Positions 35,243-46,063 of a stretch of DNA of 64,000 nucleotides are shown here, piece by piece. The position numbers and the translations under genes are program-made. The notes below the pieces were generated by a model, which worked only from the letters and a program-made list of their open reading frames with translations, had not been told where the DNA came from and searched no databases. Source of the stretch: Megascapheus bottae (Eukaryota; Chordata; Mammalia; Rodentia; Geomyidae); the NCBI GenBank assembly GCA_024803745.1, contig JANJXV010000030.1, forward strand, positions 5,103,001 through 5,167,000. Direction: 5' to 3'. Positions within the stretch are counted from its first letter, which is position 1. Each line of letters begins with the position of its first letter.

Positions 35243-36404
35243 GCTCCAACTTCTGTTATGAAGACAATAATGTCATGGGGTCAAATTCAAAGCCAAAAAC
35301 AAAAAAAATCTAGAACTACCTAAGGAAACACTGACAGATGGAAAAGAAAGATCAAAACACAAAAATAAAATAAAATAAGATACCATTGGCTTGGGATTTA
35401 AGAGCCCAAAACAAAGACAGGCACCAGATACCCTTCAACTCTCAAATAATGTTTAAATAAAATAATTTAGAGGCCATTGATCTGCACTCATCTGCCTTCT
35501 CTCTGAAATGGTTTTCCTTTTAGAATCTCATTAAGTCACACGAACAGATGTACCAAGTTGTTATGGCAACAGGAATTTTAAAGGTAAATTAATTTTGCTA
35601 CAAGGTGTTATTAAGACCAGGTAAGAGTGGTCTGGAATAGTAATGGCTCCGCTCTGTCTTGTGAAGAACCACAACAGGCAAAGAAAGAGTCTTGATTTAT
35701 CATGACCTCCTAACAACTCTTTTAGGAGATGTGACCATAAATTGTATACGCTTTATGGCAAATTTTTTATCCCTCTTTTAATTCTCCATAAAATTATTCA
35801 TTGAAGGGCTCACATAGCTCATTGGTCTATTAGCTTCTGATGAACATACACAAACAAGAGAGATTATAGTTTAGAGAATTTTCTTTGTGAGACGACAATG
35901 TATTCCTTGGTAGATTTCCAATATTGAAAACAAGATTGACGTTTGGGTTTCAGAGAAAGAACTTAAAGGGTCTGGGTATAAACTAACAAGAAGACTGAGC
36001 TCTCTTGCAGAGAATAAATAATGCAGTATGGGGCTTCTAAAGAGAAAAGAGAGAGAACTCTTCCTTCTTTATGAGAATTGGGGGAGAGAAGTTCCTCTAT
36101 CATACGTGTCCTTTTCCTCTTCATACTCTTCCTAATTCTGGATGCTGGAAGCTTATATTTCCCAGAGTGTTGTGAAGATGTTTCATTGCTGCTCATTTTT
36201 TTAATTTATATTTTATTTTTTATAACTAGTCCTAGAAAAGTCTTCCAGAGTCAATTCATCACGGACAGATGTTTATAAAATGTAAGCACCCACCCCCCCA
36301 CATACCACCTCAATTTAGAGTCGCAGAGCTTTCCAAAAGGTTGAAAATACTGCTAAATCCTGCCAGAAAGGACATATTTTCAGTGTGGGGCTTCTGTATG
36401 GCTT
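35243..36404. other. Unique sequence with a possible RFX-like motif
   Basis: GTTGTTATGGCAAC near 35559 resembles an X-box with imperfect left half. A-rich sequence follows the pseudogene to about 35380. Confidence 0.4.
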
Positions 36405-36536
36405 TGTTTTGTTCGGTGAGACAGGGTCTTCTAGGATTTCTATGTAGCTTCAGCCAGTTTCAACCTGACACTACTCCTGCCTCTGCCCTCTACATTGTGG
36501 GATTCTAGGCTAGTATCACCAAGGCTGGCTTTTCAT
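36405..36536 (-). mobile_element. B1-like SINE, antisense
   Basis: GGTGAGACAGGGTCTTCTAG, TATGTAGCTTCAGCCAG, CCTGCCTCTGCCCTCTAC, GGGATTCTAGGCTAGTATCA follow the antisense B1 order, including the GAGACAGGGT 3' end. Confidence 0.75.
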
Positions 36537-36984
36537 GGAGGGGGAGATATCCAAGAACATACTTCCTTCCACAGGAAGCCTGCTCCATCCACAAAGAGCT
36601 TTGCTCACTCCCGCCAAAGACAACTGAACTAGTTCATAAGATGCTTCAGAGGCTTGGCCTGCAGGAATCTAGACCAAAGGAACAAAACACAGCTACAAAA
36701 CACCAGATGGATTTGCTACCTTCTCTTTACGGAGAGGCCACTCAAGGTTTCTAATCCGCTTTCCTTAGAATCTGCTCTGCTCATCTGTCCATGTGTAAAC
36801 ATTTACTCAGGTATATGTGGAAAAGAAATGCCAATTTTGAAATGTTTTCAGAAAGCATCAGACTCAGGAGTAATTTTCCATAGATAGCTGTGCACATTTA
36901 ACACAGACACATTTTCTTCCACTCACCCGTTTTGAGGACATGGAAGGGAGAAAAGATTTCAAAGCAAGTGGTTGGAGAAGCAAA

Positions 36985-37106
36985 AGGCGGAGTATGGTAG
37001 TTTAGGCCTGTCAGGCTAGCATTCACCACTCCCCCCAAAATGATCGAGGCAGAAGAATTTTGAATTTGAAGCTATCCTGGGGTGTTTTGTGAAACCCTGT
37101 GTGCTA
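36985..37106 (+). mobile_element. B1-like SINE
   Basis: GGAGTATGGTAGTTTAGGCC, GATCGAGGCAGAAGAATTTT, AATTTGAAGCTATCCTGGGG, TGAAACCCTGTGTGC. A composite SINE fragment lies directly downstream in the other orientation. Confidence 0.6.
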
Positions 37107-37109
37107 TTT

Positions 37110-37216
37110 TTTTTGTGGGTCATGCAGCTTGAACCCCAGGCCTGGGTGCTGTCCCTGAGCTCTTCAGCTCAAGGCTACTGCCCTACCCCTTGAGCTACAG
37201 TGCCATTTTGAATTTT
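37110..37216 (-). mobile_element. Composite SINE right half, antisense
   Basis: GCTTGAACCCCAGGCCTGGG, GTGCTGTCCCTGAGCTCTTC, CCCTTGAGCTACAGTGCCAT. Only the tRNA-like half is present; the 7SL-like half is absent. Confidence 0.72.
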
Positions 37217-37665
37217 TTTAAGGAGGAGATTCAGATGAGAGGTTTTCAAAGCAGCATGTAGAAGCCTCCTTGGTGATGCCAGAAGAGCTGCTTTCTGCTC
37301 TTTGTATTTCGAAGGTGATGAGTAAAGATGCTGGTACTTCTATGTAGAGGGCTTCAGTGTCCAAGAGCCAACACGAGCTACCTCAGATGTCTCCAGTGTG
37401 GGCAGGAGCAGGGCTGCCTGATCCTGAACTCCTCACTGATCAGAGGAACCGGGAAGCACAGCAGAAACAAGGTCAAGCATGTGAGCCAACAAGACAAGTC
37501 AAAAGTGAATCCTGATGCCGGAGAAAATGCATTCAGCTGTGAGCCCCTAATGCTGTGTTCAGCTCCCCAGCTAGGGTTATAAAGCTACAATATGTACTGG
37601 TGTGGGGAGGAGAGGAGGACGCATAGACCTAGCACAACAAAATGCCTGCCTACATAAAGAGTACA

Positions 37666-37830
37666 GGGCTGGGAATGTGGCCTGGTGGAAGAGTGCTTGC
37701 CTCACATGCACCAAGACCCGAGTTCCATTCCTCAGTACCACATAAACAGAAAAAGTCCAGAAGTGCTGCTGTGGGTCGAGTGGTAGAGTTCTACCTTGAG
37801 TATAAAGAGATACAGAAACAGAGCCCAGGG
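37666..37830 (+). mobile_element. IDL-Geo-type SINE, 3' truncated
   Basis: The left monomer (GGGCTGGGAATGTGGCCTGG, GAGTTCCATTCCTCAGTACC) is followed by a right monomer (GTGGGTCGAGTGGTAGAG) that diverges after CTACCTTGAG and ends near CAGAGCCCAGG without an A-tail. It is older than the copies at 14131 and 43419. Confidence 0.75.
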
Positions 37831-37869
37831 CTGCTTCTGTTTCCCTTGAGGGCAACACTATTATCAGTC

Positions 37870-38345
37870 CTAATTTCCACAACGCAGCGCATCTTCAGCA
37901 AGGCGCGATGGCCAAAAGAGAAAAATGCATTGACTTCTGTAGGAGACGAGGCCTCCTGCGGTTCTCCACCAGTCGTCACAGACCTGAAGCTGTAGAACTT
38001 CCGTCAGTGAGGATGGATCCTGTGCCTAGCCCAGAAAAGCCATAGGACAAATGGAGAAACAAGTCTCCACCCATGAGGGTTCTTAAAGCTGGGCGCACTG
38101 ATAGCAAGACTGATCACAGATCTCAAGGCGGGTAGGGAGTGCCTGGGGAAATGTGTGTCTTCAGGGGCGCAGGGAGGGTGATCTGGGGGGACCCGGGGTG
38201 TGCTGGAGGGGGTTCTGTCTCCCGATGGTCCTTCAGGAGCATCTGCGCAAGAGGGCAAAGCTTCAAGGCCAGGCCCGGATATGGAGGGGACTGCGGTGCT
38301 GCTGTAACCCCCAAGAGGGCCAAAGGGACCGACAGAAAATTGTGG
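37870..38345. other. GC- and CpG-enriched segment
   Basis: The highest local concentration of CpG in the window (roughly 16 by eye, e.g. ACGCAGCGC, GGCGCGATGG, CTGCGCAAG), flanked by SINEs on both sides. It might be a weak or decayed CpG island. No TATA, start codon context or gene body could be tied to it; open frames on both strands reflect low stop frequency in GC-rich sequence. Confidence 0.4.
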
Positions 38346-38348
38346 AGT

Positions 38349-38546
38349 TGGGGCCAGGAGTGTGGCCTAGTGGTAGAGTGCTTGCCTAGCATGCACAAAG
38401 ACCCGGGTTCCATTCCTTGGTACCACATACATAGCAAAAAGCTGGAAGTGGTGCTGAGGCTCAAGTGGTAGAGCTCTAGCCTTGAGAAAGTCCAAGGACA
38501 GTGCTCAGGCCCTGAGCTTAAGGACCCCCCTCAAAAAAAGGTGTTA
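38349..38546 (+). mobile_element. IDL-Geo-type SINE with near-perfect target duplication
   Basis: Both monomers are intact up to CCCTGAGCTTAAGGACC, with an altered tail (CCCCCCTCAAAAAAAGG). The flanks GAAAATTGTGGAGT (38335-38348) and GAAAATCGTGGAGT (38547-38560) differ at one of 14 bases. Confidence 0.87.
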
Positions 38547-38599
38547 GAAAATCGTGGAGTCAGAAAGGCCCGACATCATTTACTTCTGAACCAAAAGAA

Positions 38600-38807
38600 G
38601 CTTAATGTAGGCAAGCCTTGAGAAGGCTGGGATCTGATGATCCTGATCTAAAGCTCGCTCCTGGCACGAGGGTCTGTGAGATCCTTACCTCTGGTTAACT
38701 GACAAAAAGCTAAAACTGGAGCTGTGGCACACAGGGTAAGCTGATAACCTGGGGGGGAAAAGCTAAGGGACAGCACCCAAAACCTGAGTTTAAGCCTAGT
38801 ACCTGCA
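38600..38807 (+). mobile_element. Composite SINE seeding a (GA)n microsatellite
   Basis: GATCTGATGATCCTGATC, CTTACCTCTGGTTAACTGAC, GGAGCTGTGGCACACAGGG, GCTAAGGGACAGCACCC, CCTGAGTTTAAGCC mark a diverged element; the expected A-tail is replaced by the (GA)n tract at 38808. Confidence 0.65.
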
Positions 38808-38808
38808 C

Positions 38809-38839
<31 letters not shown>

Positions 38840-38968
38840 CAGAGAGAGAGAGAGAGAGAGACAGACAGAGAGAGAGACAGACAGAGACAGAGAGACAGAG
38901 ACAGAGAGAGACAGAGACAGAGAGACGGAGACACAGAGACAGAGAGAGGGAGAGACAGAGTGAGAGTA
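38808..38968. repeat. (AG)n / (AGAC)n microsatellite
   Basis: About 160 bases of purine repeat with C interruptions, growing from the 3' end of a composite SINE. Confidence 0.95.
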
Positions 38969-39877
38969 AGACAAAAAGGGAAGAATGCAAAAAAAAAGGA
39001 AAGGGAGGGAAAGAATTCCATGGTATCCAAGCTATGAGTATAAACAGAGAATGTCACGGGGCTGAGAGGTGCCTGGATCAGGGTGGAGAGGAAGGGTCAG
39101 TTCTTCTACCCTTGTTTGTTTTACTTATAAACAACATTGCTATTGCCACATCCTGAACTTCAATGCTTTTTTTGCTTGGATAAGAAATTATATGGCTTGT
39201 AATGAGAGTGGTGGAATGCCTTGTTCTTATTTTTTTTAATTGGAGTAACAAATATGGCATGAAAGAACGAAGTAGCATGCATAATAAAAATAATTGTTAA
39301 CCCATTTTACGAGCACCATGGTCAAATTCTATTTTCATAAATTCCAGACCCAATGGAGGTAAATGTGCCTACAAGTTCCTTGTTAACAAGGTCACCACTA
39401 TAATTTGAATATTTTTTCCACAGCTGTTGCTCTCACACCTAAAGAGGGAAAGTGCTGCTGCTATGTAGGGCAAGCAAACGCCAATGCTAATGAGTCTAAC
39501 AGATTGATTCAAAATAGAAGCACAAACCTTCAATTCATGAGGACGCCACAGTTACGAAACCAAAGCCCAAGAGATGGGCTGTGCTCAGGAATTCAACCCT
39601 GCAGCATAGTTGAAATATTTGACATAGTTCTTGAGCCAGGGTTAGCAAAAATGTGCAGACTATAAATAGAGGAAGCAGAGGAAAGGTTACAAGAGACCAT
39701 GTAAAGCTGGGAACATGAGTTCTTCCTAGGGAAGCATCTATATAGAACACAGACTATACAGAGAGTTTTGTCTTAGCTATATTATATTGTGTACATTCTC
39801 TATTGTAAAGCAAAACTAAAAGTTTGAAAAATGTGGCATGAGGTACTTAGTGAAATCAAATGAAATTTGAGAAGAAG
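38969..39877. other. Unique sequence, nothing recognised
   Basis: An 86-codon plus frame at 39405-39665 has no recognisable features. Confidence 0.5.
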
Positions 39878-39980
39878 AATTAGGACTAGGCATTGTCCTG
39901 TAACCACAGATACTTGGGAACTGGAAATCAGAAAGGTTATGGTTTCCAGGCCAGCCTAGGCATAAAGTAAGCTGAAGACA
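39878..39980 (+). mobile_element. Composite SINE left-half fragment
   Basis: AGGACTAGGCATTGTCCTGT, ACCACAGATACTTGGG, GGTTTCCAGGCCAGCCTAGG match the 7SL-like half; the right half is not found. Confidence 0.5.
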
Positions 39981-39999
39981 GTGTTTGGATGAATACTCT

Positions 40000-40200
40000 A
40001 GACATGGTGGGATATACCTGTAATCCCAGCAAATTACGATGCATAGAGAGGAAGATCTTGGTCTGAGACTGGACTTTGGCAAAACCTGTAAGACATTATC
40101 TTAAAAATTAATTAAAGAAAAAGGGACTGGGGTGTGACTGGAGAGGTTGAGCTGCTGTCTGTCAAGAATGAACTTCTGAGTTCAAATGCCAGTACTACAA
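40000..40200 (+). mobile_element. B1-type plus ID-type fused SINE (B4-like arrangement)
   Basis: AGACATGGTGGGATATACCT, GTAATCCCAGCAAATTACG, GGTCTGAGACTGGACTTTGG, CAAAACCTGTAAGACATTAT form the left part. After an A-rich linker, GGGACTGGGGTGTGACTGG and CTGAGTTCAAATGCCAGTAC form an ID-like right part, followed by a GAA/GAG tract. Confidence 0.55.
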
Positions 40201-40281
40201 GAAGAAGTGGAGGAAGAGGAGAAGGAGGAGGTAAAGGAGGAGGAGGAGGAGGCGGAGAGGGAAGAGGAGGAAGATGAAGAA
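40196..40281. repeat. Imperfect GAA/GAG purine tract
   Basis: Purine-only triplets at the 3' end of a fused SINE, another tail-seeded repeat. Confidence 0.85.
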
Positions 40282-41048
40282 CAATCTATTGTAGCTAACT
40301 TCTGTTGGTTTAAACAAACACAAAGGAAATGTTCATAGGTAATCATCTTCATTTTTCCTATGCTTTTCTGTTTGGTGTGTACTAAGGAGCTTCTTAATAA
40401 ACACTAGTTGTACTAGCCATAGCACTGGAGTGTGCTGGACCAGGAGAGATGGGAGACATGCCTGGCACTAATGCCATGTGACATACTATGGTGTGGCATA
40501 AAGGTTGTCTGGACTCTCACAACACCCCCATGTGCTCTCTGCTCCTTTGCCATGTGACATAGGGCACTGGACAGAAGCATGGCTACACATGACCCTCTTG
40601 ACCTTGCCCTTCTCTTCCTCTGAACTACAAAAATAGGAGCCTCTGCTCACTATTAAAAGCAACAAACACGGCACCAAACTGACAAAGAAGAGTTGCATAA
40701 ACACGCCATTCAAACAGTGGTAGAGTGAAAGTACTGCCCAAGTCTATGGAAATGAAGCATGATTTCAGCTCTGAGAGAGAACTCCTTGTGAAATGCACTG
40801 AGGTATTGATTAGCCAACATGCCCCCTAGCATTGAAGGAGGGAGGAGTTAAGAGAGGGAGCAAAACCCCATGCTTCCAGTGTTTGGGGCTGTTGATGAGA
40901 ATTCTTAACGTCCTACTCCCATAGTATGGTTTATATGGTAAAGACTTCTACCTAATAGTTCATTGGAAATTTTTAACTAATTGTCTGAAGTCTATTAGGA
41001 GAGTGGAAGGCACTTTGAAAGATTCTTATACCTAAAATCTCACATTGA
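40282..41048. other. Unique sequence, nothing recognised
   Basis: Lies between two purine tracts; no gene is seen. Confidence 0.5.
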
Positions 41049-41088
41049 AAGGAAGAAGAAAGAAGAAGAGGAAGAAGAAGAAGAGGAA

Positions 41089-41123
<35 letters not shown>

Positions 41124-41239
41124 AGAAGAAGAAGAAGAAGAAGAAGAAGAAGAAGAAGAAGAAGGAGGAGAAGAAGAAGAGGAGGAGGAGGAGGAGGAGG
41201 AGGAGGAGGAGGAGGAGGAGGAGGAGGAGGAGGAGGAAA
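41049..41239. repeat. (GAA)n - (GGA)n tract, about 190 bases
   Basis: Homopurine strand throughout: GAAGAG mixtures, then pure GAA, then pure GGA. One of the longest asymmetrical purine tracts in the window. Confidence 0.95.
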
Positions 41240-42460
41240 AGGTAATGCTGTAATCTATTCTTGTGAAATGCTAGATTAATGAAGTGTGGATCTAAAAATG
41301 GTATCCGGTTAGATTATATAATTCTCTCTGAGCAGTTTTAATTACTGGGCATTTTAGAGCTTTCCACATTCTCTAAGATGTGAAATTTATATGTTTAAGA
41401 AAAGCTAGTTCAACTGTTGTATGATGCTAAAAATTTTACTCACAAAAACATTCTCAAATGAATCTAAGGCTTCCTCCCCCCACCACTCTCCCCCCAACTT
41501 CACTAGCATGAGAGGAACGAAACAAGCTAACTGAACGTAGAGAAATTCTCTAACGATTTGTTTTGATTTAACATTCAACGGGGGAGAGATTTGTTTCTTC
41601 TGCAGATTTTAAGAGATTTAAATAGGGCCGTTTATGTTCAACTCAATTAAACCACTGATCATCCCATTTTCTTAGCGGTGAAGGGTCCAGAGCCCATTAT
41701 TTCTGGAGAACAGTAAAAATAACCCAGGCAGTCAGAAGCATCATTCCTTGGGGTGTAAAATCCACAAGCAGTTTATTGGCATCTTCCTCCACTTTGGTCA
41801 GATCATAGGAGCCTCAGGAGCTGATTCTACCTTGTTGGGATTAAAAAAAGAAAAAGGAAACAATTTAAGTGAGATTATTTCCTGCAAATAAAGAATATCC
41901 AAGAACTGCATGACATTGGGTCTTGTGATTTCTAGGATGGAGAGAGGGGATCCATGCTGACAGCCCCCTCTCAAATTACCATGGAAATCTCTTCTGTTGA
42001 AACTTAGGAAAAGAATCGAAGTCTCTCATAGAAAACTAAGCTGAAACATCCTTGCGGTGATATCTACCTGTCATTCTAGCTCCACAGACTATAAATTGGG
42101 ATCAAGGCTAAGTCAGGAATGTTCAGCTCTCTTCATGAATTCCTTCTCCCCTTCCTCCTCTGATTCCCTGGATATGCTGTGATTGCTGTGATGTGATCGC
42201 TACGCTTTCTCCTATTTTGACAGTCCAAGTCTTGAATGCAGCATTTCTATTTTCTTTCCTTGTCCTCCCACTAATCTATCTTGCATCTTGCATTTTATAT
42301 ATAAAGATAGTCCATTTTATAAAATGGACAGAAAGAAAAGAAAAAAAGGAAAAGTCTTTTTTTTCACTCTGTACTAGGGTCTGCAGGTAAGCAGTATTAT
42401 TAGATTCTTGCTGACCATTTCGAAGCTGGGAACTCCATTTAAAAGAATACAAACGAAAGC
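41240..42460. other. Unique sequence, nothing recognised
   Basis: A strong pyrimidine tract and AG (42377) sit only 9 bases before a donor-like GTAAGC (42387); see the rejected list. Confidence 0.5.
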
Positions 42461-42546
42461 TGGGCGCTGGTGGCTCGTACTTGTAATCCTAGCTATTCAA
42501 GGAATCTGAGGTCTGAGGACTGAGCTGGAGCTTCAATACTGGCTTA
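42461..42546 (+). mobile_element. Composite SINE left half, truncated into microsatellite
   Basis: GCTGGGCGCTGGTGGCTCGT, ACTTGTAATCCTAGCTATTC and CTGAGGTCTGAGGACTGAGC, then abrupt change to (AC)n(TC)n. Confidence 0.7.
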
Positions 42547-42557
42547 ACACACACACA

Positions 42558-42623
<66 letters not shown>
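42547..42623. repeat. (AC)n - (TC)n microsatellite
   Basis: 14 bases AC then about 63 bases TC. Confidence 0.95.
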
Positions 42624-42628
<5 letters not shown>

Positions 42629-43403
42629 GTTCTCCCTTTATTTCCCTATGGCATACTGCTTATTTTACATTTACAGTAAAACAGATAGTGTTAAATTTCT
42701 ACCATAAGAGTGAAATCATTTCTTATATCTACATTATCTGGCAATATTCATAATTCACTTAACTAGAGCATTATGTTATTGCCTATAGTTGTGCATTGAA
42801 TAATCTTCCAGTTCATTTATTTGGTTAGGAGAAAGATTTTATTTTAATCATCTTAAACAGTTTTATAAAGAGCTTTCAACTCAACATATCAGTTTGTGAG
42901 TAGTCATTTATTTTGTCTATGCCTGGGTTTGAGCCATTGTCTATAGATCTTACCAGTAGAAATGTTAACCAAACTATATCCACATGCTATTGGTAAATTC
43001 CATTTGACAGAGTGCATTTATTTCTTCTGCCTATGTGCTTATTGCTTGGAGGGAAATTTGTATATTTCTATAAGAAGCCAGCCCAGCACAAAGTTAGTCA
43101 CAAAAGTTTTCTGTAGTTTGCCAGTGATGTGGAGAATGGTTGTTTCCTTGACGATTTTGCAAAAAAAGAAAAGAAAAGAAAGGCTTAGTAAGCCTTTTGT
43201 TCTTTGACAATATATTTGGGGGATAATATCCATATCAGGTTTTAATTTCACTTCTATTTTTAACAAATCAGTTTGAATAGGAGTTTTACTTGTTTAAGAT
43301 CTATTTATATTTCCTGTCAGTGTATTTACTCCTTTATCTATTGAGTTGTTGGCACTCTCTGCATATATACATGAACATTCAAAATGAGTTGTGAAAGCAT
43401 TTT
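42624..43403. other. AT-rich unique sequence
   Basis: No feature recognised. Confidence 0.55.
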
Positions 43404-43418
43404 TCTAGCATTTCTTTT

Positions 43419-43614
43419 TTTTTTTTTTGGCCAGTCCTGGGCTTGAGCTCAGGGCCTGAGCACTGTCCTTGGACTTTCTCAAGGCTAGAGCTCTACCACT
43501 TGAGCCTCAGCACCACTTCCGGCTTTTTTCTATGTATGTGGTACCAAGGAATTGAACCCGGGTCTTCATGCATGCTAGGCAAGCACTTTAACCACTAGGC
43601 CAAACTCCCGGCCC
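43419..43614 (-). mobile_element. IDL-Geo-type SINE, antisense, perfect 15-base target duplication
   Basis: Antisense copy with a poly-T head, GGCCAGTCCTGGGCTTGAGC, CTCTACCACTTGAGCCTCAG, ATTGAACCCGGGTCTTCATG and CCACTAGGCCAAACTCCCGG. TCTAGCATTTCTTTT is duplicated exactly at 43404-43418 and 43615-43629. It is one of the best-preserved copies here and so probably among the youngest. Confidence 0.9.
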
Positions 43615-43696
43615 TCTAGCATTTCTTTTCTTTACTTTTTTTGTGGGGTGGTGGAGGAAAGAAATATCCTATGCTTGGGACTGTGCTGCTTCTGCT

Positions 43697-43858
43697 TCCT
43701 CCTCCTCCTCCTCCTCCTCCTCCTCCTCCTCCTCCTCCTCCTCCTCCTCCTCCTCTTCCTCCTCCTCTTTCTTCTTCTTCTTCTTCTTCTTCTTCTTCTT
43801 CTTCTTCTTCTTCTTCTTCTTCTTTTTCTTCTTCTTTTCTTCTTATGCTGCTGCTGCT
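43697..43858. repeat. (CCT)n - (CTT)n - (GCT)n triplet tract
   Basis: About 70 bases CCT, then about 80 bases CTT, then a few GCT. It is the pyrimidine-strand counterpart of the tract at 41049 and lies 2.5 kb from it in opposite orientation. Confidence 0.95.
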
Positions 43859-46003
43859 TCACAACAGGGCTATTTTCTAATACAAGTTAATTTGATGGGC
43901 TTTATGACATTCTTGATGGTTCTTTATATTTAAAGATGTACTATTTTGTGCAAATGTCTGTATCTAAACTCTCTAATGTAAGGTCGGAGATAAATATCTT
44001 TTATTTAGTCAATAAATGATGTGACACATGGGTAATATATTAAAAGATACATAGCATAATTAATGGAAGCTTTAATCAATTTAAAAAATAACCCAAAACA
44101 GAACGCAAACATTGAATGGGTCTTTTGTTTTGATGTAACCTGCCATTCTTCTTCTTTTGATTGGAGAATTGAGTACAATACTGTTTAAGGTTTTTATAGA
44201 GAGATATGTCATGTCAATTTAGTAAACGCAGGAAGAGGGAAAAATAGCAAAGTGCAAGAAATCACGAAAATGGCAGGAAATGTGACACATCTCTATATTA
44301 CGTTTGTGTTTTGGTTATGGTACCCTTTAAACCTTAATTTTTTGTTTTATATAGGACATACCAATAACCATTGCTTTTCTCAGATTTTAGGCTTTCGTGA
44401 TATTATTTTTAATATCTTGTTATGTCTTCTTATATATTTATTCACATTTTCATTTATATTTTAAATTCACCTGGAATCGCACTATAAGGTAGGATGTATG
44501 AATTCACATTTTTCTGTAAAGGACATTCAGAAATTTCCCAACTCAACAGAGTAGGTTTTATTTTTAAATTTTGCAGCGAGTGATTATTTAGCCATTATTA
44601 AAAAAATGCATTATTTCAAATACAAGTATAATCTCTATAGCACTTTGCAATATATAGAAGGAGAGACATGTACATACATGAGATACACTTAATATTCACA
44701 TACAGGTATACTGTTCTCAGGGGACCATCGTGGAAGAAAGCCTGCAAAAGACTCAAGACATCAAATTCAATATGGTGCCACAGATGCTAAATTTCTCTTT
44801 CCCACACTACCTCCCAGCTTCTACTACAGACATGTTGGCTTCCAACAAATCTCAAATTTTCATTGTATCACTTACATGAAGCCTAATACATGAACTTCTT
44901 GATCTGGAAAAATTAGCATGAGTTTTAACTTTGGGTGACTGCTGTAACTCTTGCCTTGTGGACACCATTTCTTTTGGGTGAAGGCATGCTTTGCCAGAAT
45001 TAAGGAGAGGCCCAATGTGCAGGTGATTACACACTATTTTAAACACGGATGGCAATAACATGGGATCCAGAGCTTCTCTAGGAACTGAGTTCTGTGATAC
45101 ACATGCAGGAATTTAAAGTATTTGTGCTTAAATTTTTCTTTATTATGGCTATTGTTGCTGTCATTATTAGCAGTAGTGGGATTATCCTTGAACAAAACAA
45201 CCTGTAATAAGACTGCCAATAGATGTGTTTTCGTTTTCAACTCAATGTGCTCCTCACCCATGAAAACTTTCCCTGAAGACTATCCAATATTTGGATCCTC
45301 TTGACTGGCAGCCACTATTCCAACTCTTTATGTCAAAAGACGCATGATGCTGAAATTTCTTTCCTTTCAATTTCCATGATGCCCTATGGTCTTTGAATGT
45401 ACTTTATGGCGATATAAAAGGCAATCGTGGTTATTTTAGCTTGCATTTTGAATGTGAAGGCAACAAAAAAGGTATTTGAAGCCAGATTATTACAGAGCAG
45501 CACTGACCCAGTGGCATCATCAAATCCCCCAAAAGAAAATTATATCCCATTAAACAAGCTCAAAGCCCTCTTGTGATTTGGATAGAGTAACACAATTCAA
45601 AGTTCGGTTCAAGGTGTTCTTCTTTATGCAAAATGCAGCTCCGAAAAACCCAAATGGAGCTTCTGACCTAGGTTTCTTCATGTGGACTGCCCACTTGCCA
45701 TAAATTACCATTCCTGTTATTTTTCCGATATAGGCAAGATATTTTACTCTTTCTGCTTGATGCAAATTGCCAGCATTATCATCTTTTCCAGGTCATTCCT
45801 CCTGTATTACAGCTTTGTGAGCTTTCATCTGCATTTACCTTCACTTAGCATAAATGTGTCCACATTGCTCTTCTATTATATACATTCTTATTTTCCCCTG
45901 AAAAACCTATGGTTGAGACTATGGTATCAAAAATGACACTGTTATTTCTAATCTCAGATAACGGAAATGAGGAAAACCACAGAGATGATTTTTCTTTTTA
46001 CAG
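43859..46003. other. AT-rich unique sequence upstream of a candidate exon
   Basis: No repeat or gene recognised; the 60-nt candidate exon starts at its end. Confidence 0.5.
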
Positions 46004-46063
46004 GGTAATCATGAAGAACTCCATTTCAGCACCATTTCTGAGATCCTGTGCATCACGAGGAAG
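46004..46063 (+). other. Candidate 60-nt splice-bordered exon
   Basis: A good acceptor (GATTTTTCTTTTTACAG) ends at 46003 and a near-consensus donor (AGGAAG|GTGAGTTC) starts at 46064. The 60 bases between are open in two forward frames; frame 1 reads GNHEELHFSTISEILCITRK, exactly 20 codons, so inclusion would keep the frame. No homologous protein is recognised. It may be a real internal exon, an exon of a non-coding RNA, or a pseudoexon; mammalian introns contain many such decoys. Confidence 0.25.

Noticed and set aside
38139..38471. Overlapping 110- and 113-codon frames on opposite strands
   Set aside because: They run from GC-rich sequence into an IDL-Geo SINE; the SINE portion proves they are not conserved coding frames.
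41045..41245. Lys/Arg-rich 66-codon frame
   Set aside because: Artefact of the GAA/GGA tract.
42378..42386. Nine-base microexon between TTTTTTTTCACTCTGTACTAG-like acceptor and GTAAGC donor
   Set aside because: The sites are good, but such pairs are common by chance and nothing else supports a neural-type microexon here.
43632..43933. Poly-Leu, poly-Pro, poly-Ser and poly-Arg open frames
   Set aside because: They are produced by the triplet microsatellite; three frames on one strand and one on the other are open at once.
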